From positions 1 through 64,000 of the forward strand of contig JAKITQ010000012.1 of assembly GCA_021647985.1 (NCBI GenBank): a stretch of 64,000 bases of DNA, in the 5' to 3' direction. The notes under the pieces are model-generated. The model was not told the origin of the DNA. It saw only the letters and a list, made by a program, of their open reading frames with translations, and ran no database searches. The translations under genes were made by a program, and so were the position numbers. Source of the stretch: Flavobacteriaceae bacterium. Lineage in GTDB: Bacteria > Bacteroidota > Bacteroidia > Flavobacteriales > Flavobacteriaceae. Below are positions 53,683-62,719 of this stretch, piece by piece; position 1 is the stretch's first letter, and the number at the start of each line of letters is the position of its first letter.

Positions 53683-55280
53683 TATTTTTGATTTACCAAT
53701 TTCATTAAATCTACATCATTGCCTAATAATATTTGATTTGGGTTTATACGACCTTCTATTGAACCGTTTTCCAATTTTAAAACTCCTCTTGGGCAAACAG
53801 CGGCACAAATACCACAACCAACACAGCTTGAACGTACAATATTTTCTCCTTTTTGCGCATAAGCTCTTACATCAATTCCCATTTCGCAATAGGTTGAACA
53901 ATTTCCGCAAGAAATGCATTGTCCGCCGTTGGTAGTAATTCTAAATTTTGAAAATAACCGTTGTTGAAATCCTAAAATGGCAGCCATTGGGCAACCAAAT
54001 CGACACCAAACTCTGTTACCAAGAATAGGGTAAAACCCTGTTCCTACAACTCCAGAGAATATAGCTCCAATCATAAATCCATAGCTTGAACGTAAGGTTT
54101 CAGCTTCAAATAAAAACAAATTAGTTCCATTATTAAAATAATGCATTCCAAAAAGAGCTATAATAATAACAAAATAACCAATGGCACCATAACGAGCGTC
54201 TTTACCAAATTCGTTACGTTTAAAAATCATAATAATCGTAAATACCAATGTTAAAATCGCTCCAACTAAAGCTAAAAACACGCCTTTAGTAAGCCAATAT
54301 TTACTTGGTTCGTACCCTAAATATGTGTAAATAACTGCTGTTGTCATTAGTGTTACAAACACTAAAACCGTGTGTATTAGCCATCGTTCCAATTTCCATG
54401 CAGACAATTTTTTGGATGATAATTGACGAAAAGAGTCTCCAGCAGTTTCTGCTAATCCTCCACAGCCACAAACCCAAGAACAATACCAACGTTTTCCATA
54501 TTTATAGGTTAGAATAGGAGAAACAACAAATATAGAAAGCACTCCAAAAGTTAATAGCGCTAGACCAATATTACCTGCATTAATAAAATCGTCAATTCTG
54601 TATTGTTCAAAATTATAATAGTTTAAAGGCCACATACTTTTTAAATCGTAGTAAGGCAGTTTAAATGTATCTGAATTTAAACGTGCCATAAATTCTGGAA
54701 TTAAAAAAGCAAAACCCAACTGAAAAAACATAACAGAAGCTGTTCGCAATTGTTGGTAACGATTGTGTTTATATTTTAGCATAAACTTATAGCCAAATGC
54801 CATAATAGCAATTGTGTAAAGCACACCATATACAAACCACTGGCTTGCAGGATTTCCACTTAAGAGTTTGCTTAACGGGTCGAATAAAGAAACCAATCCA
54901 GTATTTGAATTTCCATCAACACCAAGTCCTAATAAATAAGGGTAGAAATATAGAACTATATAAAATGAGGTTAAAACAATGCCTGTAATCCAACCTAAAG
55001 TGCCTCGCGACGAAATGGATTTAAACCACACAGCATCATTTTTTATACCTTCTAATTTATTGAGGTAAACAGCATTTGCAAAGCCTATTATTCCAACAGA
55101 AATTAATATTAATGAAGTGGTTAAAAACAGTTCTTTATTAGGAAAATTTGTATTGAAAAGAGCTAATGTTAAAATAAAAAATCCAATAACAGCAAGTGCA
55201 AGTGCAATTTTTTGTTTAGAAGAAAGGTCTATAGCATCTGGTTTGGCTAAAGACATACTATGATTTATTTTATTATTCAT
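53682..55280 (-). CDS. membrane polyferredoxin, NapH/CcoG-like 4Fe-4S protein
   Basis: This 532-residue membrane protein has eight or more hydrophobic helices, cysteine clusters facing the membrane (YCSWVCGCGG and VWCRFGCPM), and two ferredoxin clusters near the C-terminus, CISCGNCSTYC and CVGCGICAAVCP. It would pass electrons across or along the membrane to a partner. The FAD/NAD oxidoreductase gene lies 172 bases upstream on the same strand and is a plausible electron donor (inference). It overlaps the MORN gene by one base. Confidence 0.88.
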   Translation of the reverse strand: MNNKINHSMSLAKPDAIDLSSKQKIALALAVIGFFILTLALFNTNFPNKELFLTTSLILISVGIIGFANAVYLNKLEGIKNDAVWFKSISSRGTLGWITGIVLTSFYIVLYFYPYLLGLGVDGNSNTGLVSLFDPLSKLLSGNPASQWFVYGVLYTIAIMAFGYKFMLKYKHNRYQQLRTASVMFFQLGFAFLIPEFMARLNSDTFKLPYYDLKSMWPLNYYNFEQYRIDDFINAGNIGLALLTFGVLSIFVVSPILTYKYGKRWYCSWVCGCGGLAETAGDSFRQLSSKKLSAWKLERWLIHTVLVFVTLMTTAVIYTYLGYEPSKYWLTKGVFLALVGAILTLVFTIIMIFKRNEFGKDARYGAIGYFVIIIALFGMHYFNNGTNLFLFEAETLRSSYGFMIGAIFSGVVGTGFYPILGNRVWCRFGCPMAAILGFQQRLFSKFRITTNGGQCISCGNCSTYCEMGIDVRAYAQKGENIVRSSCVGCGICAAVCPRGVLKLENGSIEGRINPNQILLGNDVDLMKLVNQK

Positions 55281-55297
55281 TTTGATTATATTATTTG

Positions 55298-55451
55298 TTC
55301 GTGAGACTCTAAAAAATTATTTTCAATTTTTTAGTTAGTCGAACTAATCCCGCTTCTTGTACTGAACTTGTTTCAGTATCTAGCGGGATCTTGGTTAATA
55401 CCTCAACCCTTGGGTCGATTCCTGTTATTGGGTTCAGGGCTTGCTCTGGGG
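55298..55451. repeat. dispersed hairpin repeat, copy 2
   Basis: It shares TTCGTGAGACT(C/T)TAAAAAAT and the ACCCTTGGG block (55406-55414) with copy 1 at 31658. Its centre is a nested hairpin: ATCCCGCT (55347-55354) with AGCGGGAT (55382-55389) outside, TACTGAA (55360-55366) with TTCAGTA (55372-55378) inside. It fills the gap between the polyferredoxin and oxidoreductase genes. Confidence 0.65.
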
Positions 55452-55452
55452 T

Positions 55453-56745
55453 TTAATATCTTTCGTTTTTAAAAGCTGATAAAATTTCGTTTTCATTTTG
55501 TTTATAAAACTCTGGGTCAAAATTAGCTTCAGATAAATGATTCATTACATAATCTACATTGCGTTTTTCGGTAAGCCATTTGTCAAATACTTCGTGACGC
55601 ATTCTTATTCCGAAGGTATTGATGCCCAAAAATTCATTTGTATACTTGTCGAAGCAAACAGTAATACACTTGGTGTCGTCTTGGTGTTTCCAATGAAAAT
55701 GTGCTTCGTTGCCTCTAGGATTTGGGAAAACCCAACCGTAAGTTTGATATTCAATATCTAAAAATTTTGCAGAATTAAACCAATGTCCTGGATTGTACTT
55801 TGTTGGTTTATTGCAAATTGTTTGAGCCAAAGCTTCTCCCATCATTCTGCCTGTATACCAAACTGCTTCTACAGGTCTTCGTTGTCCAATCGCGTTTATT
55901 TGCTCGGCACAATCTCCAATAGCGTAAATATCTTTTTTATTAGTCTCTAAAAATCTATTTACTTTCACCCCTCTGCCAGTTTCAATATTTGAATCTTTAA
56001 TAAAATCAATATTTGGAGATACTCCTGCAGTTAAACCTATAAAATCACAAGCTATTTCTTCTCCTGTTTCTGCAATTACAACACCTTTTACTTTTCCGTT
56101 TTCATCTGAAAGTACTTCTTTTAAATTTGTACCCAAACGCAAATCGATATGATGATTTTTAATATGCCTGTTTAGCATATGGCTTTCACCTCCTGGTAAA
56201 ACAGCATTCCAAAAACTAGTTTCACGAACTAAAAAGGTTACAGGAATGTTACGTGAATTGAGCATTTCGGCCAATTCAATTCCAATTAAACCTCCTCCAA
56301 CTATTACAGCTCGTTTACATATTTCATTATTAGGCGCGTATTTCTCTAGCGTATCTAAATCTTGCTTGTGATAAAGTCCTTGAACTCCCTTAAGATCTTG
56401 CCCTTTCCATCCAAATTTGTTAGGCTTGCTTCCGGTTGCAATAATAAGTTTGTCAAATACTAAGGTTTCTCCGTTTAAAAAATGTAGCGTATTAAAATCT
56501 GGATCTATACGTTTTACAGTTCCTTTTTTAAGGTCAATTTTATTTTTTTTCCAAAACCAATTTTCATAAGGTTGGGTGTGTTCAAATTTCATATGCCCCA
56601 TATATACGTACATCAGAGCAGTACGCGAAAAGAAATAATTCGTCTCTTCAGAAATAACAGTGATTTTTTTATTTGATAATTTTCGAATATGTCTAGCAAC
56701 TGAAATTCCAGAAATTCCATTTCCTATTATAACAACGTGCTCCAT
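55453..56745 (-). CDS. FAD/NAD(P)-dependent oxidoreductase
   Basis: This 430-residue flavoprotein of the pyridine nucleotide-disulfide superfamily has VVIIGNGISGISVARH (FAD site), AVIVGGGLIGIELAEML (NAD(P) site, about residue 147) and IYAIGDCAEQ (second FAD contact). No redox-active CxxC is visible, so it is not a classic thiol reductase and fits the nitrite reductase/rubredoxin-reductase-like class. A TATCTTTG -7 box on the minus strand lies at 56764-56771, next to a palindromic operator candidate. The membrane polyferredoxin gene is downstream. Confidence 0.88.
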   Translation of the reverse strand: MEHVVIIGNGISGISVARHIRKLSNKKITVISEETNYFFSRTALMYVYMGHMKFEHTQPYENWFWKKNKIDLKKGTVKRIDPDFNTLHFLNGETLVFDKLIIATGSKPNKFGWKGQDLKGVQGLYHKQDLDTLEKYAPNNEICKRAVIVGGGLIGIELAEMLNSRNIPVTFLVRETSFWNAVLPGGESHMLNRHIKNHHIDLRLGTNLKEVLSDENGKVKGVVIAETGEEIACDFIGLTAGVSPNIDFIKDSNIETGRGVKVNRFLETNKKDIYAIGDCAEQINAIGQRRPVEAVWYTGRMMGEALAQTICNKPTKYNPGHWFNSAKFLDIEYQTYGWVFPNPRGNEAHFHWKHQDDTKCITVCFDKYTNEFLGINTFGIRMRHEVFDKWLTEKRNVDYVMNHLSEANFDPEFYKQNENEILSAFKNERY

Positions 56746-56763
56746 ATCTTATTTTTTATATTG

Positions 56764-56771
56764 CAAAGATA
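56764..56771 (-). promoter_or_regulatory. -7 promoter box of the FAD oxidoreductase
   Basis: The minus strand reads TATCTTTG (TAnnTTTG), 18 bases upstream of the ATG at 56745. The palindrome at 56793-56808 falls near the -33 position. Confidence 0.5.
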
Positions 56772-56792
56772 TTTTTATTTTTATCTATAAAG

Positions 56793-56808
56793 TGTTAGAA
56801 GGCTAACA
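56793..56808. promoter_or_regulatory. palindromic operator candidate between divergent promoters
   Basis: TGTTAG-AAGG-CTAACA is a perfect 6-bp inverted repeat with a 4-base centre. It lies between the -7 boxes of two divergent genes (56764-56771, minus, and 56831-56838, plus), where a dimeric regulator could control both. Confidence 0.5.
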
Positions 56809-56830
56809 TTTTATAACATAATATTGGTAT

Positions 56831-56838
56831 TACCTTTG
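56831..56838 (+). promoter_or_regulatory. -7 promoter box of the DUF547 gene
   Basis: TACCTTTG matches TAnnTTTG, 36 bases before the ATG at 56875. No TTTG is seen at -33; the palindrome at 56793-56808 ends 22 bases upstream. Confidence 0.45.
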
Positions 56839-56874
56839 CTATAATTATTTTAATTAATTTAAATTCTCAGAATA

Positions 56875-57591
56875 ATGTCATACAAAATAAATTTGCTCCT
56901 TACACTAATTATGAGTGTTCAAATAACTTTTTCTCAAAATGTCACAACTTTTTTTGATGAATCAAATATATTTTTAAATGAATATGTTTCAAATGGAAAA
57001 GTAGATTATACTGCAATTAAAGAAAACCCTGAAAAATTAAACAACTTATTAATGCTTGCTAATAATAGTATTGTTTCTGAAAAGGATGCACTTGTATATC
57101 AATCTTTTTGGATAAATTCTTATAATTTGGCTGTAATTAAAGGAATTATAGACAATTATCCATTAAAGTCCCCTTTAGACAAGGCTGGTTTTTTTGACGG
57201 TATTGAATATGATATTGCTGGTAAATCAATTACATTAAATGATATAGAACACAAACTGTTAAGAGCCAAATTTAACGATGCACGTTTTCATTTTGTCTTA
57301 GTTTGCGGAGCGATAGGATGTCCTCCTTTAATTAAAGATGCTTATTTACCAAATACATTAGATGCTCAAATGGAAACGCAAACTAAAATAGCTTTAAATG
57401 GAAGTTTTTTAAAAGTAAACACAAAAAAGAAACGTGTACAAGCTTCAGAAATAATGAAATGGTATAAAGAAGATTTTACAATGCATGGTATGACCGAAAT
57501 AGATTTTATAAATAAGTATAGAACAGAAAAGATTCCTAAAAACTATAAATTAACTTATTTTACTTATAATTGGAATTTGAACAAACAATAA
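56875..57591 (+). CDS. secreted DUF547 protein
   Basis: This 238-residue protein has a signal peptide (cleavage near TFSQN, about residue 20) and the DUF547 domain, recognisable from the SFWINSYNLAVIKGI helix, the FVLVCGAIGCPPL segment with two Cys, and a C-terminal strand pair. The fold is distantly related to papain-like or transglutaminase-like proteins, but no activity is established. In marine Bacteroidota such genes are found beside arsenosugar genes. It shares a divergent promoter region with the FAD oxidoreductase. Confidence 0.88.
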   Translation: MSYKINLLLTLIMSVQITFSQNVTTFFDESNIFLNEYVSNGKVDYTAIKENPEKLNNLLMLANNSIVSEKDALVYQSFWINSYNLAVIKGIIDNYPLKSPLDKAGFFDGIEYDIAGKSITLNDIEHKLLRAKFNDARFHFVLVCGAIGCPPLIKDAYLPNTLDAQMETQTKIALNGSFLKVNTKKKRVQASEIMKWYKEDFTMHGMTEIDFINKYRTEKIPKNYKLTYFTYNWNLNKQ

Positions 57592-57697
57592 AACAGCCAT
57601 CCCTTTATGAGTTTTAATGATATGAGTTACATAAAGTAGGTGGGTAATGTATAACAATAAAAAAATTCAGCGAAAGCAGAAATAAAAACTAGAAACA

Positions 57698-58621
57698 ATG
57701 AAAAAATTAATAGTATTATCAGTATTTATAAGTCTTACCTTTTCGGGATTTGCGCAAGAAGATGAAAATGAAATTCAGAAAAGTGTTATTCAAGAATATA
57801 CACCTTCAAAATTATTGAAGAAAGGACAATGGGATATTAAATTTTTTAACAGTATTTACACACAAACCGAACGTACAGATGCAGGAAGTAAATCCGTCAC
57901 TATACCTAGAGAAACATTTTTCACAAATACTACTGAAATTTACACAGGAATAAGCGAAAACTCCCGTATAAATATTGGGTTTATTTTTCAAATACGCTCC
58001 AATACTTTTGGTGGTGCAGGAGCTTTAGATGTTTTTAAATTTGAAGATAATGCAAACGCAAGAAGCGGATTTACAACAATTGCTCCTTCAATAAGAATAC
58101 AGCCTTTTGTAAGTATATCTAATTTTTCAATTACTAGCTCTGTATATTTACCTATTTTTCCAGATAAAGCTAATGCTCCATATTTAGATAAACGAAGTGT
58201 ATTTTGGGAAACAAGATTTTTCTACGATAAAACATTTGGTAACAATAAATGGCAAGTATTTACGCAAGCAGATTTTGGTCTCAACTTTGGTAAAAAAACA
58301 GTAAATGAAAATAATATAGATGCTATATTAGATTTTAATAATATAGAACGTTTTGCAAACAATAGCCTATTTGTGCCTTTGGGTGCGTTTTTGAGTTATT
58401 TTCCAGGAGCTAAATCAACGGTTTATGTCAATGCGAAACAAGCGTTTTTAATAGATTTAGGAAATGATTTTGCACAGAATTCAACTTCGTTTGGCTTTGG
58501 AGGCAAGTACCAATTAACCAAAGTTTTAAATGTGGAAGCTTCATATGATAAGTTCATTAGAGGGCATAATTTTCAAGGTCTCGGACAGACATTTAGTATA
58601 GGATTAAGAGTTTTGTTTTAA
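57698..58621 (+). CDS. outer-membrane beta-barrel protein, unknown function
   Basis: This 307-residue protein has a signal peptide (cleavage near GFAQE, residue 20) and a body of amphipathic strands with the barrel-like terminal strand SIGLRVLF. Strands such as NIGFIFQIRS and FSITSSVYLPIF repeat at regular intervals. It is probably a 12-stranded or larger porin-like protein. No ligand is evident. It follows the DUF547 gene by 106 bases, and a hairpin repeat follows its stop. Confidence 0.7.
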   Translation: MKKLIVLSVFISLTFSGFAQEDENEIQKSVIQEYTPSKLLKKGQWDIKFFNSIYTQTERTDAGSKSVTIPRETFFTNTTEIYTGISENSRINIGFIFQIRSNTFGGAGALDVFKFEDNANARSGFTTIAPSIRIQPFVSISNFSITSSVYLPIFPDKANAPYLDKRSVFWETRFFYDKTFGNNKWQVFTQADFGLNFGKKTVNENNIDAILDFNNIERFANNSLFVPLGAFLSYFPGAKSTVYVNAKQAFLIDLGNDFAQNSTSFGFGGKYQLTKVLNVEASYDKFIRGHNFQGLGQTFSIGLRVLF

Positions 58622-58650
58622 TGAAACTCATTTTTTGTTAAAAAAATATT

Positions 58651-58681
58651 AGTTGAATTAATCCCGTTTTTATAACGGGAT
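58651..58681. repeat. dispersed hairpin repeat, copy 3 (short)
   Basis: ATCCCGTT (58661-58668) pairs with AACGGGAT (58674-58681). The preceding TTAGTTGAATTA parallels the TTAGTTAGTCGAACTA of copy 2. It lies 39 bases after a + strand stop, so it could serve as a terminator, but it lacks a T tract. Confidence 0.5.
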
Positions 58682-58715
58682 CTCATTATATTTAGAAGAA
58701 AAAAGTATCTCAAAA

Positions 58716-59714
58716 ATGAAAATTTATAGACTTCGAATTATTATATTCATTCCTTTACTATCTTGTTCTGGACAAGTTGAAAAGATTAATGGTGTTAGTT
58801 TTGTTGCCTCAAGAGACACTATTAATCATAAGCATGTAAATCCTGTACTTGATGTAAATGCTAATTTTGTAGCAATAATGCCATTTGGGTTTATTAAAGA
58901 TTTAAAACACCCTGAAATATCCTTTAATACAAAAAGGCAATGGTATGGCGAAACCAATGAAGGTGCTAAACACTATATTAACAAATTTCAAGACAAGGAA
59001 ATTAAGATTATGCTAAAACTACAAATTTGGGTTTGGCGAGGAGAATATACAGGATTTATTGAAATGAAAAACGAAGAACACTGGTTGGTTTTAGAAAATT
59101 CTTATACCAAATTCATTTTATTATATGCTAAACTTGCACAAGATATTAATGCGGAACTTTTTTGTATAGGAACTGAACTAGAAAAATTCATTGAAAATAG
59201 ACCCACTTATTGGAATCGTCTTATAAAAGAAATTAAGAAAGTATATAAAGGAAAACTTACTTATGCTGCCAATTGGGATGAGTTTAAACATACACCATTT
59301 TGGAACGAATTAGACTATATTGGAGTAAATGCATATTTTCCTGTAAGTAATGAAAAAAAACCCTCAGTTAATGCATGTTTAGAAGGGTGGAAGCAACATA
59401 AAAAAGTTATTAAAGAGATATCTAAAAAATACAAAAAATCAATTATTTTTACCGAATTTGGATATAGAAGTGTTGATTATACTGGTAAAGAACCTTGGAA
59501 AAGTGATAGAAGTATGACTTCAATAAATATAGAAGGGCAATCTAATGCTACTAAAGCACTTTTTGAAACATTTTGGAATAAAGATTGGTTTGCTGGAGGA
59601 TTTATCTGGAAATGGTTTCACGATCATGAAAATGTTGGAGGTGAAAGCAATAATCAATTTACACCACAAAATAAACCAGTTGAAACGATTATAAAAAACC
59701 AATTTTCTAATTAA
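58716..59714 (+). CDS. GH113-like glycoside hydrolase lipoprotein
   Basis: This 332-residue protein has a lipoprotein signal (FIPLLSC, Cys17) and a TIM-barrel hydrolase domain. Candidate catalytic residues are Glu154 in FCIGTELEKF (acid/base, after strand 4) and Glu247 in IIFTEFGYRS (nucleophile, after strand 7), the clan GH-A layout. LTYAANWDEF and IGVNAYFP are also GH113-like, a family that includes beta-mannanases. It would act on a beta-linked glycan at the cell surface. A second lipoprotein gene follows after 2 bases. Confidence 0.8.
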   Translation: MKIYRLRIIIFIPLLSCSGQVEKINGVSFVASRDTINHKHVNPVLDVNANFVAIMPFGFIKDLKHPEISFNTKRQWYGETNEGAKHYINKFQDKEIKIMLKLQIWVWRGEYTGFIEMKNEEHWLVLENSYTKFILLYAKLAQDINAELFCIGTELEKFIENRPTYWNRLIKEIKKVYKGKLTYAANWDEFKHTPFWNELDYIGVNAYFPVSNEKKPSVNACLEGWKQHKKVIKEISKKYKKSIIFTEFGYRSVDYTGKEPWKSDRSMTSINIEGQSNATKALFETFWNKDWFAGGFIWKWFHDHENVGGESNNQFTPQNKPVETIIKNQFSN

Positions 59715-59716
59715 AA

Positions 59717-60442
59717 ATGAAACTATTTAAATACATAAGTATATTTATAATTTTAGCATCATGTACCAACATGGATGATATAAATAACAATAGTTTGTCA
59801 ACATATACTTTAAATAAAACTATTGAAACCGGAGCCGTTATTGCTTGTGCTGCAAGTGATGAAGTTACTAATGATGTCTTGGTTTTTTATTATCCAAAAG
59901 CTGGTGCTTAAAATATTAGACTGTGTGAAACTAATCATGTTGAAGTTGATAAAAATGATTTTTCAAACTACTTAGAAATCAAAACCGAACCACTTCCTTT
60001 TTTTAATGGTTATCTCGGAAAATACGAAAGGAATTATTTAAATGAAAAATGGATAATTGTAACTTTCGAATTGAATGACGAAATTAAAATGTCAAATCCA
60101 ATACGCATAAAACACGTTTTAAAACCCACTGTTTGGACCGAAGATGTAAGCATAGATCATACACAAACAGGAATGCCAATTTTTAATTGGATAAATAATG
60201 AGTTTGGAGATAATGCCATTTACTTTCAAGTAGTATCAGATTCTCAAAACAGTTTACTTTCAGGAACATATACCAATGAAAATCAATTTCAGTATTATAA
60301 TACATCTAATGTGGTTTTAAATATTACAACGCAAACCCCTCCTGAACTTATAATTGGAACTTCTTACAATTTTACATTAATGGATGTTAGCGAAGACAAT
60401 TGGGTAAATTCTGTAATTCAAAAAATATTTGAAGTGCAATAA
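59717..60442 (+). pseudogene. lipoprotein gene interrupted by an in-frame stop
   Basis: The frame opens with a lipoprotein signal (FIILASC, Cys15) and runs 64 codons to TAA at 59909-59911. The same frame continues without further stops to 60440-60442, reading NIRLCETNHVEVDKN and onward. The two halves together give about 240 codons. The simplest reading is one lipoprotein gene broken by a single nonsense change. A sequencing error, or translation restart at ATG 60071, cannot be excluded. It lies 2 bases after the GH113-like gene. The domain type is not recognised. Confidence 0.7.
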
Positions 60443-60522
60443 AAAAAACAATATGCCAAAACTCCATAAATAATTCTTTATAATTAGAGAAATTTTTTAT
60501 GCACAACAACGAGCAAGAGTTG

Positions 60523-60530
60523 TAAGTTTG
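60523..60530 (+). promoter_or_regulatory. -7 promoter box of the Omp85-like gene
   Basis: TAAGTTTG matches TAnnTTTG and ends 19 bases before the ATG at 60550. A -33 TTTG is not visible. Confidence 0.4.
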
Positions 60531-60549
60531 GTAATTATTTTAAGAGGCG

Positions 60550-61815
60550 ATGCGTTTAAAAGTGTTTTTGTGTTTATGTTTTATGATGATTTTAGGGAAT
60601 TCCTATAGTCAAGAAAACACGGTTTATGATGTAAAAATTAGAGGGGCAAAAAAAATTAAAATTGATTTTATAAAAAAAATCTTGGCAATTAAAAAAGGCG
60701 AAGTATTAGATTCATTAATTCTAAATGAAGATGTGATTCGTTTAAAACGGTTGCCAGCCATTTTCCATGTTACATATCAAGTGTTTTATCATCAAGATAG
60801 CTTGTATAATGTTTATTTTAATATCGAAGAGAATCTTACTATAATTCCAGATTTTAGCTTTTGGTCAACCGTTAACAGAAAATTTGCTTACAGATTGGGT
60901 GTTTCGGATTATAATTTTTTAGGAAGAAACATCACCTTAGGTGGGTTTTACCAAAATAATGGTTTTGACTCTTATGCTTTAAGAATGGCAGCACCATATT
61001 TGTTTACAAATAAACTAGGAATTTCAATTTTTTTTCAGAATTGGACAAGTGAAGAACCATTGTTTTTTAATCAGGGATCTGCTAATTATAAATATAATAA
61101 TATTTCGATTGAGGTTATGGGCTTGTATGAAATTAATTTTAGACATAGTTTGCAGTTTGGAATTAATTTTTTTACAGAAAAATATAATTATCTTGATGGT
61201 TTAACGGATCCAAATATTCCACAACAGTTAGAATTAGATAAACAGCTTCTTAAATTGGTATATACCTATGATCATTTAGATTATTTTTATCAGTACATCA
61301 AAGGATTTAAAAGCATTTTTTATGGGCAGTATGTGACAACAGAGAATGATTTTCAAGAACCGTTTTTGATTTTTTGGAATGATTTTTTATATTTTAAAAG
61401 AATAGGAGCAAAGGGCAATTGGGCGAGTCGAGTTCGCTTTGGATTGTCATCTAATAGTGATTCTCCTTTTGCACCTTTTGCAGTTGACAACAATACAAAT
61501 TTGCGAGGTGTTGGTTTTTTAGTAGATAGAGGTACCGGTAGTTTTGTAGTCAATACCGAATATCGTTATACTTTATTTGAAAGAAAATGGTTTGTATTTC
61601 AAGGAAATGGTTTTATTGATGCTGGTTCTTGGAGAAATCCAGGTGGTAATTTTAACGATTTTTTTCAAAGCGAAAACATAAGGGTTTACACAGGTGTAGG
61701 TATACGGTTTATACATCGAAAAATATTCAATGCCATTTTTAGAATTGATTATGGTTATGGTATTACCAAAAATGCTTCAAAAGGCTTTGTATTTGGTGTA
61801 GGACAATATTTTTAG
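60550..61815 (+). CDS. Omp85/BamA-superfamily outer-membrane protein, single POTRA
   Basis: This 421-residue protein has a signal peptide (cleavage near SYSQE, residue 21), one POTRA-like domain (YDVKIRGAKKIKIDFIKKIL onward, about 25-100), and a beta barrel containing the NLRGVG element (the Omp85 RGF/RGY motif). It ends in phenylalanine (VFGVGQYF). It is much shorter than BamA or TamA (five or three POTRA domains). Such small members may insert or secrete a dedicated partner. It has its own -7 box and converges on the hydroxylase gene. Confidence 0.82.
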   Translation: MRLKVFLCLCFMMILGNSYSQENTVYDVKIRGAKKIKIDFIKKILAIKKGEVLDSLILNEDVIRLKRLPAIFHVTYQVFYHQDSLYNVYFNIEENLTIIPDFSFWSTVNRKFAYRLGVSDYNFLGRNITLGGFYQNNGFDSYALRMAAPYLFTNKLGISIFFQNWTSEEPLFFNQGSANYKYNNISIEVMGLYEINFRHSLQFGINFFTEKYNYLDGLTDPNIPQQLELDKQLLKLVYTYDHLDYFYQYIKGFKSIFYGQYVTTENDFQEPFLIFWNDFLYFKRIGAKGNWASRVRFGLSSNSDSPFAPFAVDNNTNLRGVGFLVDRGTGSFVVNTEYRYTLFERKWFVFQGNGFIDAGSWRNPGGNFNDFFQSENIRVYTGVGIRFIHRKIFNAIFRIDYGYGITKNASKGFVFGVGQYF

Positions 61816-62699
61816 TCTTTTTTTCCTAAAGGATAAGTTTCTTGTAAAATGAAATTTTTCGGAAATTTTTCATCTCCTTCAAAGCCTAATTCTATATCTC
61901 TTCCGTTAAACGGAATGTAATCCGTTTTAAAAAGATAATCCCAAATACTTAAGGTGATTCCAAAATTCACTCCATACCTTCTTTCATGTGGTAGTTTTTT
62001 TGCATGATGCCAAATATGCATTTTAGGGTTGTTAAAAACATATCTTAAAGGTCCATAATCTAGAGCAATATTAGCGTGGTTTAAATGCCCAACAGTAATA
62101 TTAAAAAAATGAACTACAGCAACATCTTGTGCAGTAAAAGCTCCCATTATAGCTAAAGGAATATATTTTATCGAATTATAAAGCACCGGCTCCATCCAAT
62201 GGTAACGTAAATGTGCCGCAAACCCCATTTCTTTTACGGAGTGGTGCACTTTGTGGAAATTCCATAAAAAATCATACTTATGTAACAAGACATGGGTAAG
62301 CCATTGTACAAAATCAATAACTACAAAAAAGGTTAAAATTTTAGCCCAATACGGAAAAGAATTGATGTTAAACAATTGAAAACTATCGATGGATAAACCA
62401 ACAATGGATAACATATCATTAAAAATTGTCGCTGCAGTATTAGAAAGTGCAATGAGTACGATTAAGTTGAGTAAAAAAAAGTTGAAAAACATATAAAAAC
62501 CATCCAACCAAAAATCTTTTCTAAATACAGATTGATTTTTCCGCCAAGGAAATAACAATTCCAAACCCCATACAAATACAGATATAAAAATTAATCCATA
62601 AAAATAATTTTCCCAATTTAATTGGAATAAAACTGATTGTTGTAAGTAGTTCCAATAACCGGTGTATGAATTTTTAATAATTTCGAGGTATTTATCCAT
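61812..62699 (-). CDS. sterol desaturase/fatty acid hydroxylase superfamily membrane enzyme
   Basis: This protein of about 295 residues has several membrane helices and the di-iron histidine boxes HVLLH, HKVHH and, further on, HLNHAN and HIWHH. These define the fatty acid hydroxylase superfamily. It would hydroxylate or desaturate a lipid using O2. I set the start at ATG 62699; the frame opens to a TTG at 62729 inside the ArsM stop region. It is the last gene of the operon PNP-arsM-hydroxylase, and overlaps the convergent Omp85-like gene by 4 bases. Confidence 0.88.
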   Translation of the reverse strand: MDKYLEIIKNSYTGYWNYLQQSVLFQLNWENYFYGLIFISVFVWGLELLFPWRKNQSVFRKDFWLDGFYMFFNFFLLNLIVLIALSNTAATIFNDMLSIVGLSIDSFQLFNINSFPYWAKILTFFVVIDFVQWLTHVLLHKYDFLWNFHKVHHSVKEMGFAAHLRYHWMEPVLYNSIKYIPLAIMGAFTAQDVAVVHFFNITVGHLNHANIALDYGPLRYVFNNPKMHIWHHAKKLPHERRYGVNFGITLSIWDYLFKTDYIPFNGRDIELGFEGDEKFPKNFILQETYPLGKKD

Positions 62700-62719
62700 A
62701 GTATAAGAAGGTAATAATT

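Noticed and set aside
59717-59911. Independent 64-residue lipoprotein
   Set aside because: The same frame continues for 177 more codons with no further stop and the region between stop and next ATG reads as protein, so one interrupted gene is more likely.
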